Position numbers and translations under genes: made by a program. From the NCBI GenBank assembly GCA_017453305.1, contig JAFTKJ010000023.1:1-63000 (forward strand): 63,000 nucleotides of DNA, written 5' to 3'. This DNA comes from Clostridia bacterium (lineage in GTDB: Bacteria > Bacillota > Clostridia > Oscillospirales > CAG-272). The notes under the pieces are model-generated. The model was not told the origin of the DNA. It saw only the letters and a program-made list of their open reading frames with translations, and made no database searches. Shown one piece after another: positions 21,770 through 30,245 of this stretch (the first letter of the stretch is position 1; each line of letters starts with the position of its first letter).

Positions 21770-23758
21770 TTAATCAAACAACGTGCGCGCAATGACGGCG
21801 TTTTGAATGGATTTGTCAAGCTTGTGGAAATACTCCGAGTATCCACCCACGCGCACGATCAGGTCGCGGTGCGCGTCGGAATTTTCCTGAGCATCCAGAA
21901 GCGTTTCCCGATCTGTGACCGTAATCTGCAGTTGTGTGCCGCCAAGCGCAAAGTACCCCTCCACCAACGCGCGGATGATTTCGGGCGTGTATTTTTTTGT
22001 AATGGAAAGATTGGTCACCGCCATACCGTAAACATCCTTTTGCTCAAACCGTGCGGCAGAGGCAAGCATCACCGTAGGCCCCTTGATTGCCTTGCCGTTA
22101 ACAGCCGCCAAGGAATCTGCCTCCGGCTCTCCCCCGTGTCTTCCGTCAGGGGTGGGACCTACGCATTTGCCAAGCCCGATGTGGCGACGGAATTGATGCG
22201 CCGTCGGGAAAAAGCCGATACCGAGATCCAGCTTGCACGTCAGATAGTGCTCATAAAAGCGCGTGGTGAGATCCTCGGTCAAGGCGTCCGAGCGCTCGTC
22301 CCCCACTCCGTAGGCGGGGCAGGTCTTGAGTTCCTCAAAAAAGGTGGGATCCTCATGGGAAAGGCGCGCGAGAAAGTCCTCGGGGGTATATTTTTTCGTT
22401 TCAAACACAAGATGACGAATGGCAAGCAAGGAATCTACCGTATTGGGAATTCCGCTATCGGAGTGTACGGAAAAGCTGTAGCGCGCGCCTCCTTGGAACC
22501 ACCCCGTTTCGTTGTCGATGCAATCGTCGATGAACAATGTGCGAATGGGCGCGAAGCAATGCGCGGCACGATCATTGTAGTAGGCATTGATGCCTGCAGT
22601 CTGCTCGTCCTGCTTTTGGTGAAGCAAGGTCATAAAATTCTCATAAAACGCCTCAAAGCTCTCGGCTTTTGCAAGTTGCGCGTGCATGTATTCTTCAAAA
22701 ATTTTGAGGACGTTGATATTGGTATCCGTGGCGCCCGAGTAGGTCACACCTGCAAAGGCAGTTTCGGTGCATCCGCCACCAGCAAATTCCAAAGCATCCT
22801 GCCGCGTCAGATGCGGAATGCGCCCCATTAAGCGCTCCTGAATGGCATCCTCGTTGTAAAAGGCAGGCTGACCGCCACCTTCCAGAATCTGACGAGCGGC
22901 AAGCTCCCAAAGCTCCGGTGGCATCTCCTTTGATACACGTAGCTGCGTCAGAGGGCGCGCCATACCGCGCGTGGTCTCCAATGCCTGATAGGTCACGTCG
23001 TTGTAATCGGGTCCCAGCGTGATACTCCAGGTATCGTTTTCCTGAATGTTTTCCATCAAACAACGCAGGTAGGGACGCAGATCCTCGCCATGGTGATAGG
23101 GCGCTAAAATCGAATCCAATCGCCCCACGTTATCCCAACCGTCCAAAGAAAGCACGAAGTTGAGAGCGACCATCGCCTCGTATGCAGAGGTCGCAGGAGA
23201 AAACGGTACTTTTTTCAGTGCTTGAAGCAATTCCTCAGGCGCACCCATTTTGGGAAGCTCCTGAAGAGCACGTGCATGATAAGCACGCAGACCGACGATG
23301 AGATCCAACAACGCCGTGCGGAAATCGCTTTCGGGCTTTTTCAAAAGACGCGCCTCATACGCATCGATACCCTCTGCAAGAATGCGCTTGTAGTTAAGCA
23401 TGCTGTGGTTCCAATCACCGGGATAGTAAAACTTTTTGCTGAATTTTCGAAAGTTTTCTGCGGCACGGGGACTCTTTTTCTCCAAATTTTCCCAATGCAC
23501 GGCATACTGTTGTGCATATTGCGGAGCAACGCATGGTCTTTGTGGGTCAAAATCCGTGTACAACCACGGATACGCCTCCTTGGAGGTATTTCCGCAAGGA
23601 AAGAGCGGTGCGCCTGCACGATAAACGATTGGGCAGTTCTCATAATATCTGCGATACGCGCGGCAATAAGTCAAAGGCAAGGGTCCATCGGGATATTCGA
23701 GAAAGCCTGCCGCCATCGGTTCTCCAATTTCCATCATGTGCTGAACGATATCCTTCAT
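21770..23758 (-). CDS. short glycyl radical enzyme of unknown substrate
   Basis: A 662-residue member of the pyruvate formate-lyase superfamily. The thiyl cysteine lies in GGCTETA (about residue 330), where the following Glu (CxE) matches the general base of the dehydratase/lyase branch rather than the CC pair of PFL. The glycyl loop near the C-terminus reads RVGGYSEYF, with the radical on Gly639, 24 residues from the end. PFL, CutC, glycerol and hydroxyproline dehydratases run about 750-850 residues, so this one is short. Its activase is next door. A C-O or C-N cleaving eliminase acting on a sugar derivative is my best guess from the neighbours. Confidence 0.82.
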   Translation of the reverse strand: MKDIVQHMMEIGEPMAAGFLEYPDGPLPLTYCRAYRRYYENCPIVYRAGAPLFPCGNTSKEAYPWLYTDFDPQRPCVAPQYAQQYAVHWENLEKKSPRAAENFRKFSKKFYYPGDWNHSMLNYKRILAEGIDAYEARLLKKPESDFRTALLDLIVGLRAYHARALQELPKMGAPEELLQALKKVPFSPATSAYEAMVALNFVLSLDGWDNVGRLDSILAPYHHGEDLRPYLRCLMENIQENDTWSITLGPDYNDVTYQALETTRGMARPLTQLRVSKEMPPELWELAARQILEGGGQPAFYNEDAIQERLMGRIPHLTRQDALEFAGGGCTETAFAGVTYSGATDTNINVLKIFEEYMHAQLAKAESFEAFYENFMTLLHQKQDEQTAGINAYYNDRAAHCFAPIRTLFIDDCIDNETGWFQGGARYSFSVHSDSGIPNTVDSLLAIRHLVFETKKYTPEDFLARLSHEDPTFFEELKTCPAYGVGDERSDALTEDLTTRFYEHYLTCKLDLGIGFFPTAHQFRRHIGLGKCVGPTPDGRHGGEPEADSLAAVNGKAIKGPTVMLASAARFEQKDVYGMAVTNLSITKKYTPEIIRALVEGYFALGGTQLQITVTDRETLLDAQENSDAHRDLIVRVGGYSEYFHKLDKSIQNAVIARTLFD

Positions 23759-23857
23759 CTGCTCTGCCTCCCATTATCCAAAACGGTATTCAAAGCGCAA
23801 AACGCCATCGGTAGTTGCCTTGTTAGATCGTTGTGCGCAAATCTTCTTTCTGATCGT

Positions 23858-23886
23858 ATTTTAGCATAAAATACAAGGGTTGTCAA
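23858..23886 (-). promoter_or_regulatory. promoter of the glycyl radical enzyme operon
   Basis: On the minus strand, TTGACA (23881-23886), a 17-nt spacer and TAAAAT (23858-23863), about 95 nt before the start codon. Likely drives the enzyme, activase and CE15-like genes to the terminator at 19649-19693. The rest of 23759-24035 shows only a weak inverted repeat (CCGATA/TATCGG). Confidence 0.8.
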
Positions 23887-24035
23887 GCGTTTTTCGACAG
23901 ATCTGTCCAGGATGAAGAAAACTTTTAAAAAGATCCATCCGGCAAAATCAACGCTCCCATGCCGATAATAAAAAAGTATGATAATCTACCTCAAAACGGC
24001 AAACACTATCGGTATCAACGGTTTGGAGGTTCGAT

Positions 24036-25343
24036 ATGGAATCGATTTGGGAAAAAAGCGCGCAAAGGGCGCAGTTTGACACGTTAAAAAATTATAAAAC
24101 CACCGACGTGCTGATCATTGGCGGTGGCATTGCGGGAATCTTGTGCGCTTATAAACTAAAAAACGCAGGTGTGGATTGTCTGTTGGTAGAAGCAACGGAG
24201 ATCTGCGGCGGCGTCACGGGTTACACCACAGCAAAGATCACCCTACAGCACGGTTTGATCTATGACAAAATGATCCGCCGTTTTGGAGTTGACAAGGCGC
24301 AACTTTACGCAGAGGCACAAAAAAAGGCATGCGCAGAATATGCCCGACTTAGCCAAAAGATTGATTGCGACTATCAAACAAGGGATTCATACCTCTACTC
24401 CTTAAATGAGCGCAAGAAGATCGAAAAGGAAGTCGCCGCCCTGAACCGTATCGGCATAAAAGCTGAACTTTCGGATGCCGAAAAACTTCCTTTCAAGGTG
24501 TCGGGGGCTGTGCGCGTGAAGGATCAAGCGCAGTTTCACCCTTTAAAATTTCTATATAATATTGCAAAAGATCTGCCGATATACGAGCATACAAAGGTAG
24601 TAGAGCTGATGCCGCACAAGGCAAAAACGAATCACGGCGAGATCACCTATAAAAAGCTGATCATCGCCACCCATTTTCCAATGCTCAACAAGCACGGCTT
24701 GTACCCGTTAAAGCTCTATCAGCATCGCTCTTACGTGATTGCACTGAAAGGGGTGCAGAATATGGACGGAATGTACGTGGACGAATCGAACACAGGGCTA
24801 TCCTTCCGCAGCTACGGTGACCTGTTGCTCCTTGGCGGTGGCGGACACCGAACGGGCAAGCAAGGCGGCTGTTGGCAGGAGCTTGAGAACTTCGCAAAGA
24901 AGCACTACAAAAACGCTGAGATTGTCGGCAAGTGGGCAACGCAGGACTGCATGACGCTGGACGATATCCCTTATATCGGTCAATATTCCAAATCCACGCC
25001 CGACGTATTCGTTGCAACGGGATTTAACAAGTGGGGCATGACCAATGCCATGGTTGCCGCCGATATTCTCTGCGACCTTGTCAGAGGAAAATCCAATCCT
25101 TATGCTACCATTTTCGATCCCTCTCGCACGTTTTTTCATCCACAGCTTGCTGTAAACGCTTTTGAGTCTACCATTGGACTTCTGACGCCCACCTCGCCCC
25201 GATGTCCCCACCTCGGTTGTGCCCTCAAATACAACCGCGCCGAGCACACCTGGGATTGCCCCTGCCACGGCTCGCGTTTCACCGAACACGGCGAGCTGAT
25301 CAATAATCCGGCGACGGATGACCATAAATCTATTGCAAAGTGA
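24036..25343 (+). CDS. FAD-dependent oxidoreductase with C-terminal Rieske domain
   Basis: A 435-residue protein. The N-terminal Rossmann motif DVLIIGGGIAGILCAYKLK binds FAD; the fold is of the DAO type. The last 50 residues hold a Rieske [2Fe-2S] site with CPHLGC (ligands Cys, His) and CPCHGS (Cys, His). Such DAO-Rieske proteins are common in Firmicutes and Bacteroidetes, but their substrates are mostly unknown. It appears slightly shorter than usual (about 480-510). GGAGG lies 8 nt before the ATG. Single gene with a terminator; no electron-transfer partner is nearby. Confidence 0.87.
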   Translation: MESIWEKSAQRAQFDTLKNYKTTDVLIIGGGIAGILCAYKLKNAGVDCLLVEATEICGGVTGYTTAKITLQHGLIYDKMIRRFGVDKAQLYAEAQKKACAEYARLSQKIDCDYQTRDSYLYSLNERKKIEKEVAALNRIGIKAELSDAEKLPFKVSGAVRVKDQAQFHPLKFLYNIAKDLPIYEHTKVVELMPHKAKTNHGEITYKKLIIATHFPMLNKHGLYPLKLYQHRSYVIALKGVQNMDGMYVDESNTGLSFRSYGDLLLLGGGGHRTGKQGGCWQELENFAKKHYKNAEIVGKWATQDCMTLDDIPYIGQYSKSTPDVFVATGFNKWGMTNAMVAADILCDLVRGKSNPYATIFDPSRTFFHPQLAVNAFESTIGLLTPTSPRCPHLGCALKYNRAEHTWDCPCHGSRFTEHGELINNPATDDHKSIAK

Positions 25344-25373
25344 GTCAAGCTGCAACTTCCCACTCTAAATATA

Positions 25374-25405
25374 GCCTCGGCAGGAGTTTCCTTGCCGAGG
25401 CTTTT
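25374..25405 (+). terminator. terminator of the FAD-Rieske gene
   Basis: AGCCTCGGCAGG pairs with CCTTGCCGAGGCT (one bulge), followed by TTTT. A near-identical hairpin recurs at 26623-26652 after the next gene. Confidence 0.85.
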
Positions 25406-25458
25406 AGTGCGAACAACCAAAAGTTGTAAAATCCTCCCGTAAATAAACTTTGCGGTTC

Positions 25459-25487
25459 TTGAAGTGGCAACAAATATTTGCTATACT
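25459..25487 (+). promoter_or_regulatory. promoter of the first Xre gene
   Basis: TTGAAG (25459-25464), a 17-nt spacer and TATACT (25482-25487), about 50 nt before the start codon. Confidence 0.65.
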
Positions 25488-25535
25488 ATAGTCAAGATAA
25501 GCGCTTATCAATTAAAACAAAGGTGGATGAAATAT

Positions 25536-26615
25536 ATGGAAATCAATTTGAAAGAAAAATTACGCGCATTAAGACAGCAGAAAAACATTACGCAAGAAAC
25601 ACTTGCCAACCATCTTGGAATCACACCGCAATCCGTTGGAAAGTGGGAGCGCGGTGAGGGCTTCCCGGATATTACGCTGTTGCCCAAAATCGCGTTTTAT
25701 TTTGATGTGACTGTTGACGAATTGCTTTGCGTAGATCAAGTAAGAGTAGAAGAAGCGATTTGTGAATATCAGCGGCAAAGTAAAATTTGCTGTCAAAACG
25801 GTGAAAATCAAAAGAATCTTGAAATCTGGGAAAAGGCATATTCTGAATTTCCGAAGGATTGCCGCGTTATCGAAGGTCTTATGCATGCCATCAATAGAGA
25901 TGCGGTGTATCCTTGCCCTAAAGCTGAAGCAGAGCGCATCATTGCTCTTGGTGAGGAGCTTTTGCAGAGATCTACGGACACTCGTCAAAGAGAAAACGCT
26001 GTACAATGTTTGTGCTATACCTACGATAATATCGATAAAGAAAAAGCACTATATTATGCCGATATGAGTGGAACGTTTCATGTAACAAGAGAGGATCTGA
26101 GAACTACGATTCTCGACGGAGAAGAAGGTGTTAAGGCATGCCAAAGCTATATGATGTCTTTAATTCATACGGCTGCGATGACGGCATCAAGTATGATTTC
26201 AAAAACACATTTTTCGCACCAAGAAACTATTGAAGCGTATAGCTTTGCAATCGATATCCTGAAACGTTTGTATTCGGATGATAATGTTGGTTTTTACGCT
26301 TTTGATATATCTTATTACTACCGTCATATAGCTCTTGAGTATGCAGAGCTGAAGGATGTGGAGAACACTCTGAAAGCGCTTGAAGAAAGCTGTCGCTATG
26401 CAATTATCGAAGCAAATCTAAAAGATATGAATTACACAGCACCAATGGTAAATCGTATGAAGCATACTAAAGCAAATACTTCTAAAAATTATAAGGGCAA
26501 TGCTTGTAATCTCAGATTGAAAGCATTAGAGGACAACAGATTTGATCTTGTGAGAACCGAAGAAAGATTCAAGAAGATAATTGCTGATCTTGAAAGACAC
26601 GCTGAAAAAATCTAA
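25536..26615 (+). CDS. Xre-family regulator with a long helical C-terminal region
   Basis: A 359-residue protein. Residues 1-70 are an Xre HTH (QETLANHLGITPQSVGKWERGEGFPDITLLPKIA). The remaining 290 residues are mostly helical with tetratricopeptide-like spacing (EYAELKDVENTLKALEES), an arrangement seen in clostridial regulators that bind a peptide or small protein. The start at 25536 is chosen because AAAGGTGG lies about 10 nt upstream; an ATG three codons earlier is too near. It has its own promoter and terminator. No target gene can be assigned. Confidence 0.85.
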   Translation: MEINLKEKLRALRQQKNITQETLANHLGITPQSVGKWERGEGFPDITLLPKIAFYFDVTVDELLCVDQVRVEEAICEYQRQSKICCQNGENQKNLEIWEKAYSEFPKDCRVIEGLMHAINRDAVYPCPKAEAERIIALGEELLQRSTDTRQRENAVQCLCYTYDNIDKEKALYYADMSGTFHVTREDLRTTILDGEEGVKACQSYMMSLIHTAAMTASSMISKTHFSHQETIEAYSFAIDILKRLYSDDNVGFYAFDISYYYRHIALEYAELKDVENTLKALEESCRYAIIEANLKDMNYTAPMVNRMKHTKANTSKNYKGNACNLRLKALEDNRFDLVRTEERFKKIIADLERHAEKI

Positions 26616-26622
26616 TAGTTCG

Positions 26623-26652
26623 GCCTCGGCAGGGAGTTTCCTTGCCGAGGCT
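26623..26652. terminator. second copy of the CCTCGGCAGG hairpin
   Basis: GCCTCGGCAGGG pairs with CCTTGCCGAGGC. It lies between the stop codons of the convergent Xre (26615) and MerR (26661) genes. There is no strong T-run; it shares the stem and loop with 25374-25405. Confidence 0.7.
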
Positions 26653-26660
26653 GAATTTGT

Positions 26661-28208
26661 TTATTCTCTTGTGAATACGTACCAATACGATCTGCCGCCG
26701 CCGAATGAGTAGTCTCCGGTTTTCCATTCTTTAAACAAATAATCCTTACCGTCGATTGTTACAATCTCATATGAGGATGCAGTCTTTTCACGTTTGTTTA
26801 AAACAAGCCCCTTCGTCCATACAGAAGTAGCACGGTTTGTCGCTTCTTTGGTGTTTGACACATATACTCCGTTATTTCTGAATTCTACCGATAAAACGAA
26901 CAAATCATTTTCCGACCAATTCTGTTTGTTAACATCAAAATCTTCTCGATAAATTAGGAAATCACGTACTTTCCAAACGCCGATGACATTCTCATCATTT
27001 ATAAAAGGATAATCGATATTATCACATCTTCTAAACTCTTCTTGAGAGGCATAATGTTTATTTTCTATTTGTTCGTACACCCATATTTCAGGATTGTCAA
27101 AGACTCCTTCGCGGCCTCCATCACAATAATCGTACATTTCAAGAAACAAGAGCTTGTGATTCTCATCGCTTTCTATTGTATATTTATTGACGTAAATAGA
27201 GTTTGGCTTCGATGCATATGTGAAAAGTTGTCCTTTTGTCCAGCCACCGACTGCCCAATAGGATTTACCACCATCGATGAAATATATCTCATCTAACCAA
27301 GCCAAGTGGTTACATTTTGGTTTGCCATAAATAAAATGTTCGCGGGTGGGGAGAATATCGATCATCTTCCATTTTCCACACACTTCGGGGTCATCTACGA
27401 AAGGAATAATATCATCGCTGACATAAAGGCTCTTCTTTGCGCGTTCACATACCGGTACTTTTAATTCTACCGTTCCGTCCTCGTGGTAAATTTCATAATA
27501 TGCACCACACACTTTATAGCTTGATCCATCAAGATGTTTGATCATAGCCTTATAGGCATCATCAAGCTCGTCAGATTTACAAATCAGAGAAGCAACGTTC
27601 GCGCCAAGCGAGATTGTTTTTTCCGCATACTCGCAGGGCTGCGGAAGCTTACCGACAATTTCTGCGCACGCAGCCAGATCAAAGTCGGTTTCTCTGTACT
27701 CGGTTTCGTAATTGATGATGATTTTTCTTTTACCAAGAATCGTTTTTGGCAGACTGCTTTTGATTTTTTCAATATCGTCAAAAGCATCGGATTTGGATAA
27801 ATAATTCTTTCGGATATAAGCAACGCGCATTTCATCGGTTGCTCTGACAATAATATTAAACATTTTTGACTCTCCTTTTGTCAGGTTGTTTTTGATGGAT
27901 TCAATTTTCCTTAACTGTGTTTGGGTGGTTTCGATCAGTGCTTGCAGCTCGGCAAGCTTTGCATTTAATGCCGCCGTGATTTTCTCGTTGTCGTTTGTTG
28001 TCAACTGCACACGTATCTCATCCAAAGAAAAGCCAAGCTCCTTCAAGGCAATAATACGATAGCAATCTTCAAGCTTTGATGCAGAATAGTAACGGTATCC
28101 CGTGAATTTATCGATCTCGTCGGGGATGAGCAAACCTTCGGCATCGTAATATCGCAACGTCTTTACCGAAATATTGCAAAGCTTAGATAATTCACCTATC
28201 TTATACAT
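26661..28208 (-). CDS. MerR-family regulator with GyrI-like and two lipocalin-like repeats
   Basis: A 515-residue composite. Residues 1-70 are a MerR winged HTH (ISVKTLRYYDAEGLL...GYRYYSASKL), 75-112 a coiled coil (LAELQALIETTQTQLRKIES), about 115-265 a GyrI/effector-binding-like domain, and the rest two related segments: about 275-385 (CGKWKMIDIL...FIDGGKSYW) and about 395-515 (IGVWKVRDFL...FGGGRSYWYVF). The last two look like a duplicated lipocalin-like beta domain. Most MerR proteins are 120-270 residues. It probably senses a hydrophobic or bulky ligand. AAAGGA precedes the ATG, and its promoter has the 19-bp spacer typical of MerR targets. Confidence 0.82.
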   Translation of the reverse strand: MYKIGELSKLCNISVKTLRYYDAEGLLIPDEIDKFTGYRYYSASKLEDCYRIIALKELGFSLDEIRVQLTTNDNEKITAALNAKLAELQALIETTQTQLRKIESIKNNLTKGESKMFNIIVRATDEMRVAYIRKNYLSKSDAFDDIEKIKSSLPKTILGKRKIIINYETEYRETDFDLAACAEIVGKLPQPCEYAEKTISLGANVASLICKSDELDDAYKAMIKHLDGSSYKVCGAYYEIYHEDGTVELKVPVCERAKKSLYVSDDIIPFVDDPEVCGKWKMIDILPTREHFIYGKPKCNHLAWLDEIYFIDGGKSYWAVGGWTKGQLFTYASKPNSIYVNKYTIESDENHKLLFLEMYDYCDGGREGVFDNPEIWVYEQIENKHYASQEEFRRCDNIDYPFINDENVIGVWKVRDFLIYREDFDVNKQNWSENDLFVLSVEFRNNGVYVSNTKEATNRATSVWTKGLVLNKREKTASSYEIVTIDGKDYLFKEWKTGDYSFGGGRSYWYVFTRE

Positions 28209-28274
28209 AATAGCGTTTTCCTTTCATTGAGATTTTGCAGAATAGAAACAGCGCTATTTCTATCTTGCAAGCAA

Positions 28275-28305
28275 AGTATATCATTACAGTTAAGGGGAGA
28301 GTCAA
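28275..28305 (-). promoter_or_regulatory. MerR-type promoter with 19-nt spacer
   Basis: On the minus strand, TTGACT (28300-28305), a 19-nt spacer and TATACT (28275-28280). Spacers of 19-20 nt are the mark of promoters that MerR proteins activate by twisting DNA. A hairpin (TAGAAA/TTTCTA around AGCGCT, about 28240-28261) lies in the leader. Confidence 0.75.
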
Positions 28306-28420
28306 TAGGTTTTTCAAAAATTTTTTGATGTATTTATTATATCATAAATTTGTGTCTTTTTCAACAATACAAATGCCGACACCGCAGTCAAAAGACAGTG
28401 GTATCGGCTATTTTCATTTC

Positions 28421-28448
28421 TTGCTATTAAAATTGGAATACTCAATAA
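28421..28448 (+). repeat. direct repeat copy A
   Basis: TTGCTATTAAAATT is followed after three bases by ATACTCAA. The same block occurs at 29914-29942, flanking the second Xre gene. Role unknown. Confidence 0.7.
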
Positions 28449-28614
28449 AGCACCGCTGTTGCAATGCTTTGCCTCCCTACATGCCAGGGTATTCGCCTGC
28501 GGCGAAGATTCACACGACCTGCGCCTGACAAGCAAGCTTGTCGATCTTCGGTCGGTGAATGCGAACCTGCATTTGCCGCTTTGCGACAAACAGGATCGAA
28601 AGTAAGTGTCACTC

Positions 28615-28661
28615 CGACCATAGCAAAAGGCACCGCTCGGCGGTGCCTTTTGCTATGGTCG
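28615..28661. terminator. 22-bp perfect hairpin
   Basis: Arms 28615-28636 and 28640-28661 are perfectly complementary over 22 bp around a 3-nt loop. The stem starts inside the tRNA-like 14-mer. It may act as a terminator for the leftward Xre gene, although no clean T-run follows. Confidence 0.75.
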
Positions 28662-28783
28662 CCCACATGCAACTTTATCCGAACACGGAATGTCCGTAAA
28701 GAGCACGGTTTTTGAGCCGTAGCCGAAGTTTAGTGTAAGTAAGAATCGGTCATTGTATGTGAATTGTTCATTTGTGTTTTTTC

Positions 28784-29809
28784 TCAGTAATTTGCAGATA
28801 TCAAGCTCTTAATATTCTCCAACAACTTTTGATACTCTTCTGTGAAAAAGACAATTTCAAGCCCCTCTCTGTGCTGCAAAATGCCGTATAATTGCTCAAT
28901 AAGGCTCATTTCGGCGCCTTCAGGTGGTAGTTCATCGAAAATCGGAATGGTGAATTTGCCCTTTCCTTTGATAAACTTTTCCTTCGCAACATCAAGCGCA
29001 CGATAGAGATATTCCATCGTCTTTGTCGAGTTGCCAAGGGCGGCATAGTACTTTGCGCGGGTGAACTCGATCATCATCAGGGAATCGTAATAATACTGAT
29101 AATTTCCGTCTGAAAAAACAGCGTGGATGATGTCCTCCGACACCTTGAGAAAATCAAGATCCTTGCATCTCATTTCGCTAAGCAGATGTCGGAGCATATT
29201 GTCAATTATTTGCTGACGGTGGCGATGCAGATCGTCTCCGTGAAGCACATTCTTCATAGCCTCATCGGGCGATTTGCACTTGTGCGCCCAAGCGATTGCT
29301 TCATCGATGCGATTGCACTCCACCAATATCTTAACCATCATGTGCTTGGGATTCTCCCAATCGTGCTCTTTCTCAATAAGATCGGCACAATGATTCTCTG
29401 CGCAGGCAAGCCACTTTTGCTTTTCCTCGGCAGCAGTTTTACGACAAGCTAATTTAAATTCATCACTGACACGGCGCCAAAGAAATAAATTATCGTTTGG
29501 ATATTGAGAAATTGCATCGTTATCGAGTGCAATCAGTTCTTCCAGAGGTGCTTGCCATATGTCGCATTTTCTCATAAGGCGATACCATTTTTTATTAAGC
29601 TCTTCGAAGGGATTTTTATGTTCAAGAAGCTCATCGGTAGTAACGCTCAAAGCATCTGCAAGTGGACAGATAGCAGAGAGATCGGGATAGCCTGTTGCAT
29701 TTTCCCATTTTGAGACTGCCTGAGGAGTCACGCCGAGAAGCTCGGCAAGCTGTGCTTGCGTCATTCCGCGTTTTAGTCTGTATTCCTTTATCTTATCCGA
29801 TATTGCCAT
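28784..29809 (-). CDS. second Xre-family regulator with helical C-terminal region
   Basis: A 341-residue protein with an N-terminal Xre HTH (TQAQLAELLGVTPQAVSKWENATGYPDLS) and about 260 mostly helical residues rich in Trp, Cys and charged residues (EEKQKWLACAENHCADLIEKEHDWENPKHMM), which may form TPR-like repeats. It has the same general plan as the protein at 25536-26615 but little sequence in common. TTAGGAGG precedes the ATG. Good promoter; no neighbour that could be its target. Confidence 0.85.
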   Translation of the reverse strand: MAISDKIKEYRLKRGMTQAQLAELLGVTPQAVSKWENATGYPDLSAICPLADALSVTTDELLEHKNPFEELNKKWYRLMRKCDIWQAPLEELIALDNDAISQYPNDNLFLWRRVSDEFKLACRKTAAEEKQKWLACAENHCADLIEKEHDWENPKHMMVKILVECNRIDEAIAWAHKCKSPDEAMKNVLHGDDLHRHRQQIIDNMLRHLLSEMRCKDLDFLKVSEDIIHAVFSDGNYQYYYDSLMMIEFTRAKYYAALGNSTKTMEYLYRALDVAKEKFIKGKGKFTIPIFDELPPEGAEMSLIEQLYGILQHREGLEIVFFTEEYQKLLENIKSLISANY

Positions 29810-29836
29810 ATTGCACCTCCTAATTATATTTGCTTC

Positions 29837-29865
29837 ATTATATCACAAAAACTTTAATATGTAAA
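29837..29865 (-). promoter_or_regulatory. promoter of the second Xre gene
   Basis: On the minus strand, TTTACA (29860-29865), a 17-nt spacer and TATAAT (29837-29842). Confidence 0.8.
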
Positions 29866-29882
29866 TAAAACAAACAGAAAGT

Positions 29883-29907
29883 AGTACTCAACGAAGCGTT
29901 GAGTACT
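29883..29907. repeat. small inverted repeat next to direct repeat copy B
   Basis: AGTACTCAACG and CGTTGAGTACT face each other around 3 nt. It lies directly before direct repeat copy B (29914-29942). Confidence 0.75.
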
Positions 29908-29913
29908 TCGATT

Positions 29914-29942
29914 TGCTATTAAAATTAGGATACTCAAATAAA
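29914..29942 (+). repeat. direct repeat copy B
   Basis: Same block as 28421-28448: TTGCTATTAAAATT, three variable bases, ATACTCAA, then an A-rich end with one extra base. The two copies bracket the second Xre gene. Confidence 0.7.
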
Positions 29943-29945
29943 ACA

Positions 29946-29989
29946 AATAATCCGAACGCTTCTCCAAGTAAGAGAATGTTCGGATTATT
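29946..29989 (-). terminator. terminator of tRNA-Pro
   Basis: Arms 29946-29957 and 29978-29989 pair perfectly over 12 bp. On the minus strand it is followed by TTGTTTTATTT. It lies 7 nt beyond the tRNA end. Confidence 0.8.
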
Positions 29990-29995
29990 TTCATG

Positions 29996-30072
29996 TGGTC
30001 GGAGTGACAGGATTCGAACCTGCGGCCTCTTGGTCCCGAACCAAGCGCACTACCAAGCTGTGCCACACCCCG
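29996..30072 (-). tRNA. tRNA-Pro (anticodon CGG)
   Basis: The minus strand gives a 77-nt tRNA with a 7-bp acceptor stem (CGGGGTG with CACTCCG, one G-U), discriminator A and encoded CCA. The anticodon stem CTTGG/CCAAG holds the loop TTCGGGA, anticodon CGG. The T-arm GCAGGTTCGAATCCTGT is standard. It has its own promoter and terminator and lies next to the 3' end of the EPS operon. Confidence 0.96.
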
Positions 30073-30128
30073 AAAAAATTCAATTGTACGGTTGGTGAGA
30101 GATCCCCTCATTTTTTTCGTACTTGAAT

Positions 30129-30157
30129 ATTATACCACGACATTTCCATTTTGTCAA
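30129..30157 (-). promoter_or_regulatory. consensus promoter of tRNA-Pro
   Basis: On the minus strand, TTGACA (30152-30157), a 17-nt spacer and TATAAT (30129-30134). The precursor would carry a 5' leader of about 50 nt. Confidence 0.85.
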
Positions 30158-30245
30158 TCCTATTTTGAAAAATGTTTGGTCCTTTTTTCAAGATTCGCCC
30201 GGCGAACCCTCAAATCACGAAAAGAATCAAGGGGAAACTCTCAAC

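Larger units (their letters stand above)
28375..28783. other. gene-free stretch with palindromes and a tRNA 3'-end-like piece
   Basis: No convincing gene between the MerR promoter and the second Xre gene. The region has an imperfect hairpin around 28375-28412, direct repeat copy A, the 14-mer TGTCACTCCGACCA (28607-28620) identical to the 3' end of the tRNA-Pro gene at 29996-30009 but on the opposite strand, and a 22-bp perfect hairpin at 28615-28661. Confidence 0.7.

Noticed and set aside
21752..22831. 359-codon open frame opposite the glycyl radical enzyme gene
   Set aside because: No ribosome binding site and no family resemblance; it is a shadow of the conserved radical-enzyme gene.
28421..30072. 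integrated element with attL/attR at tRNA-Pro
   Set aside because: The tRNA 3'-end copy is inverted rather than direct and no integrase is present, so a classic site-specific integration is not supported.
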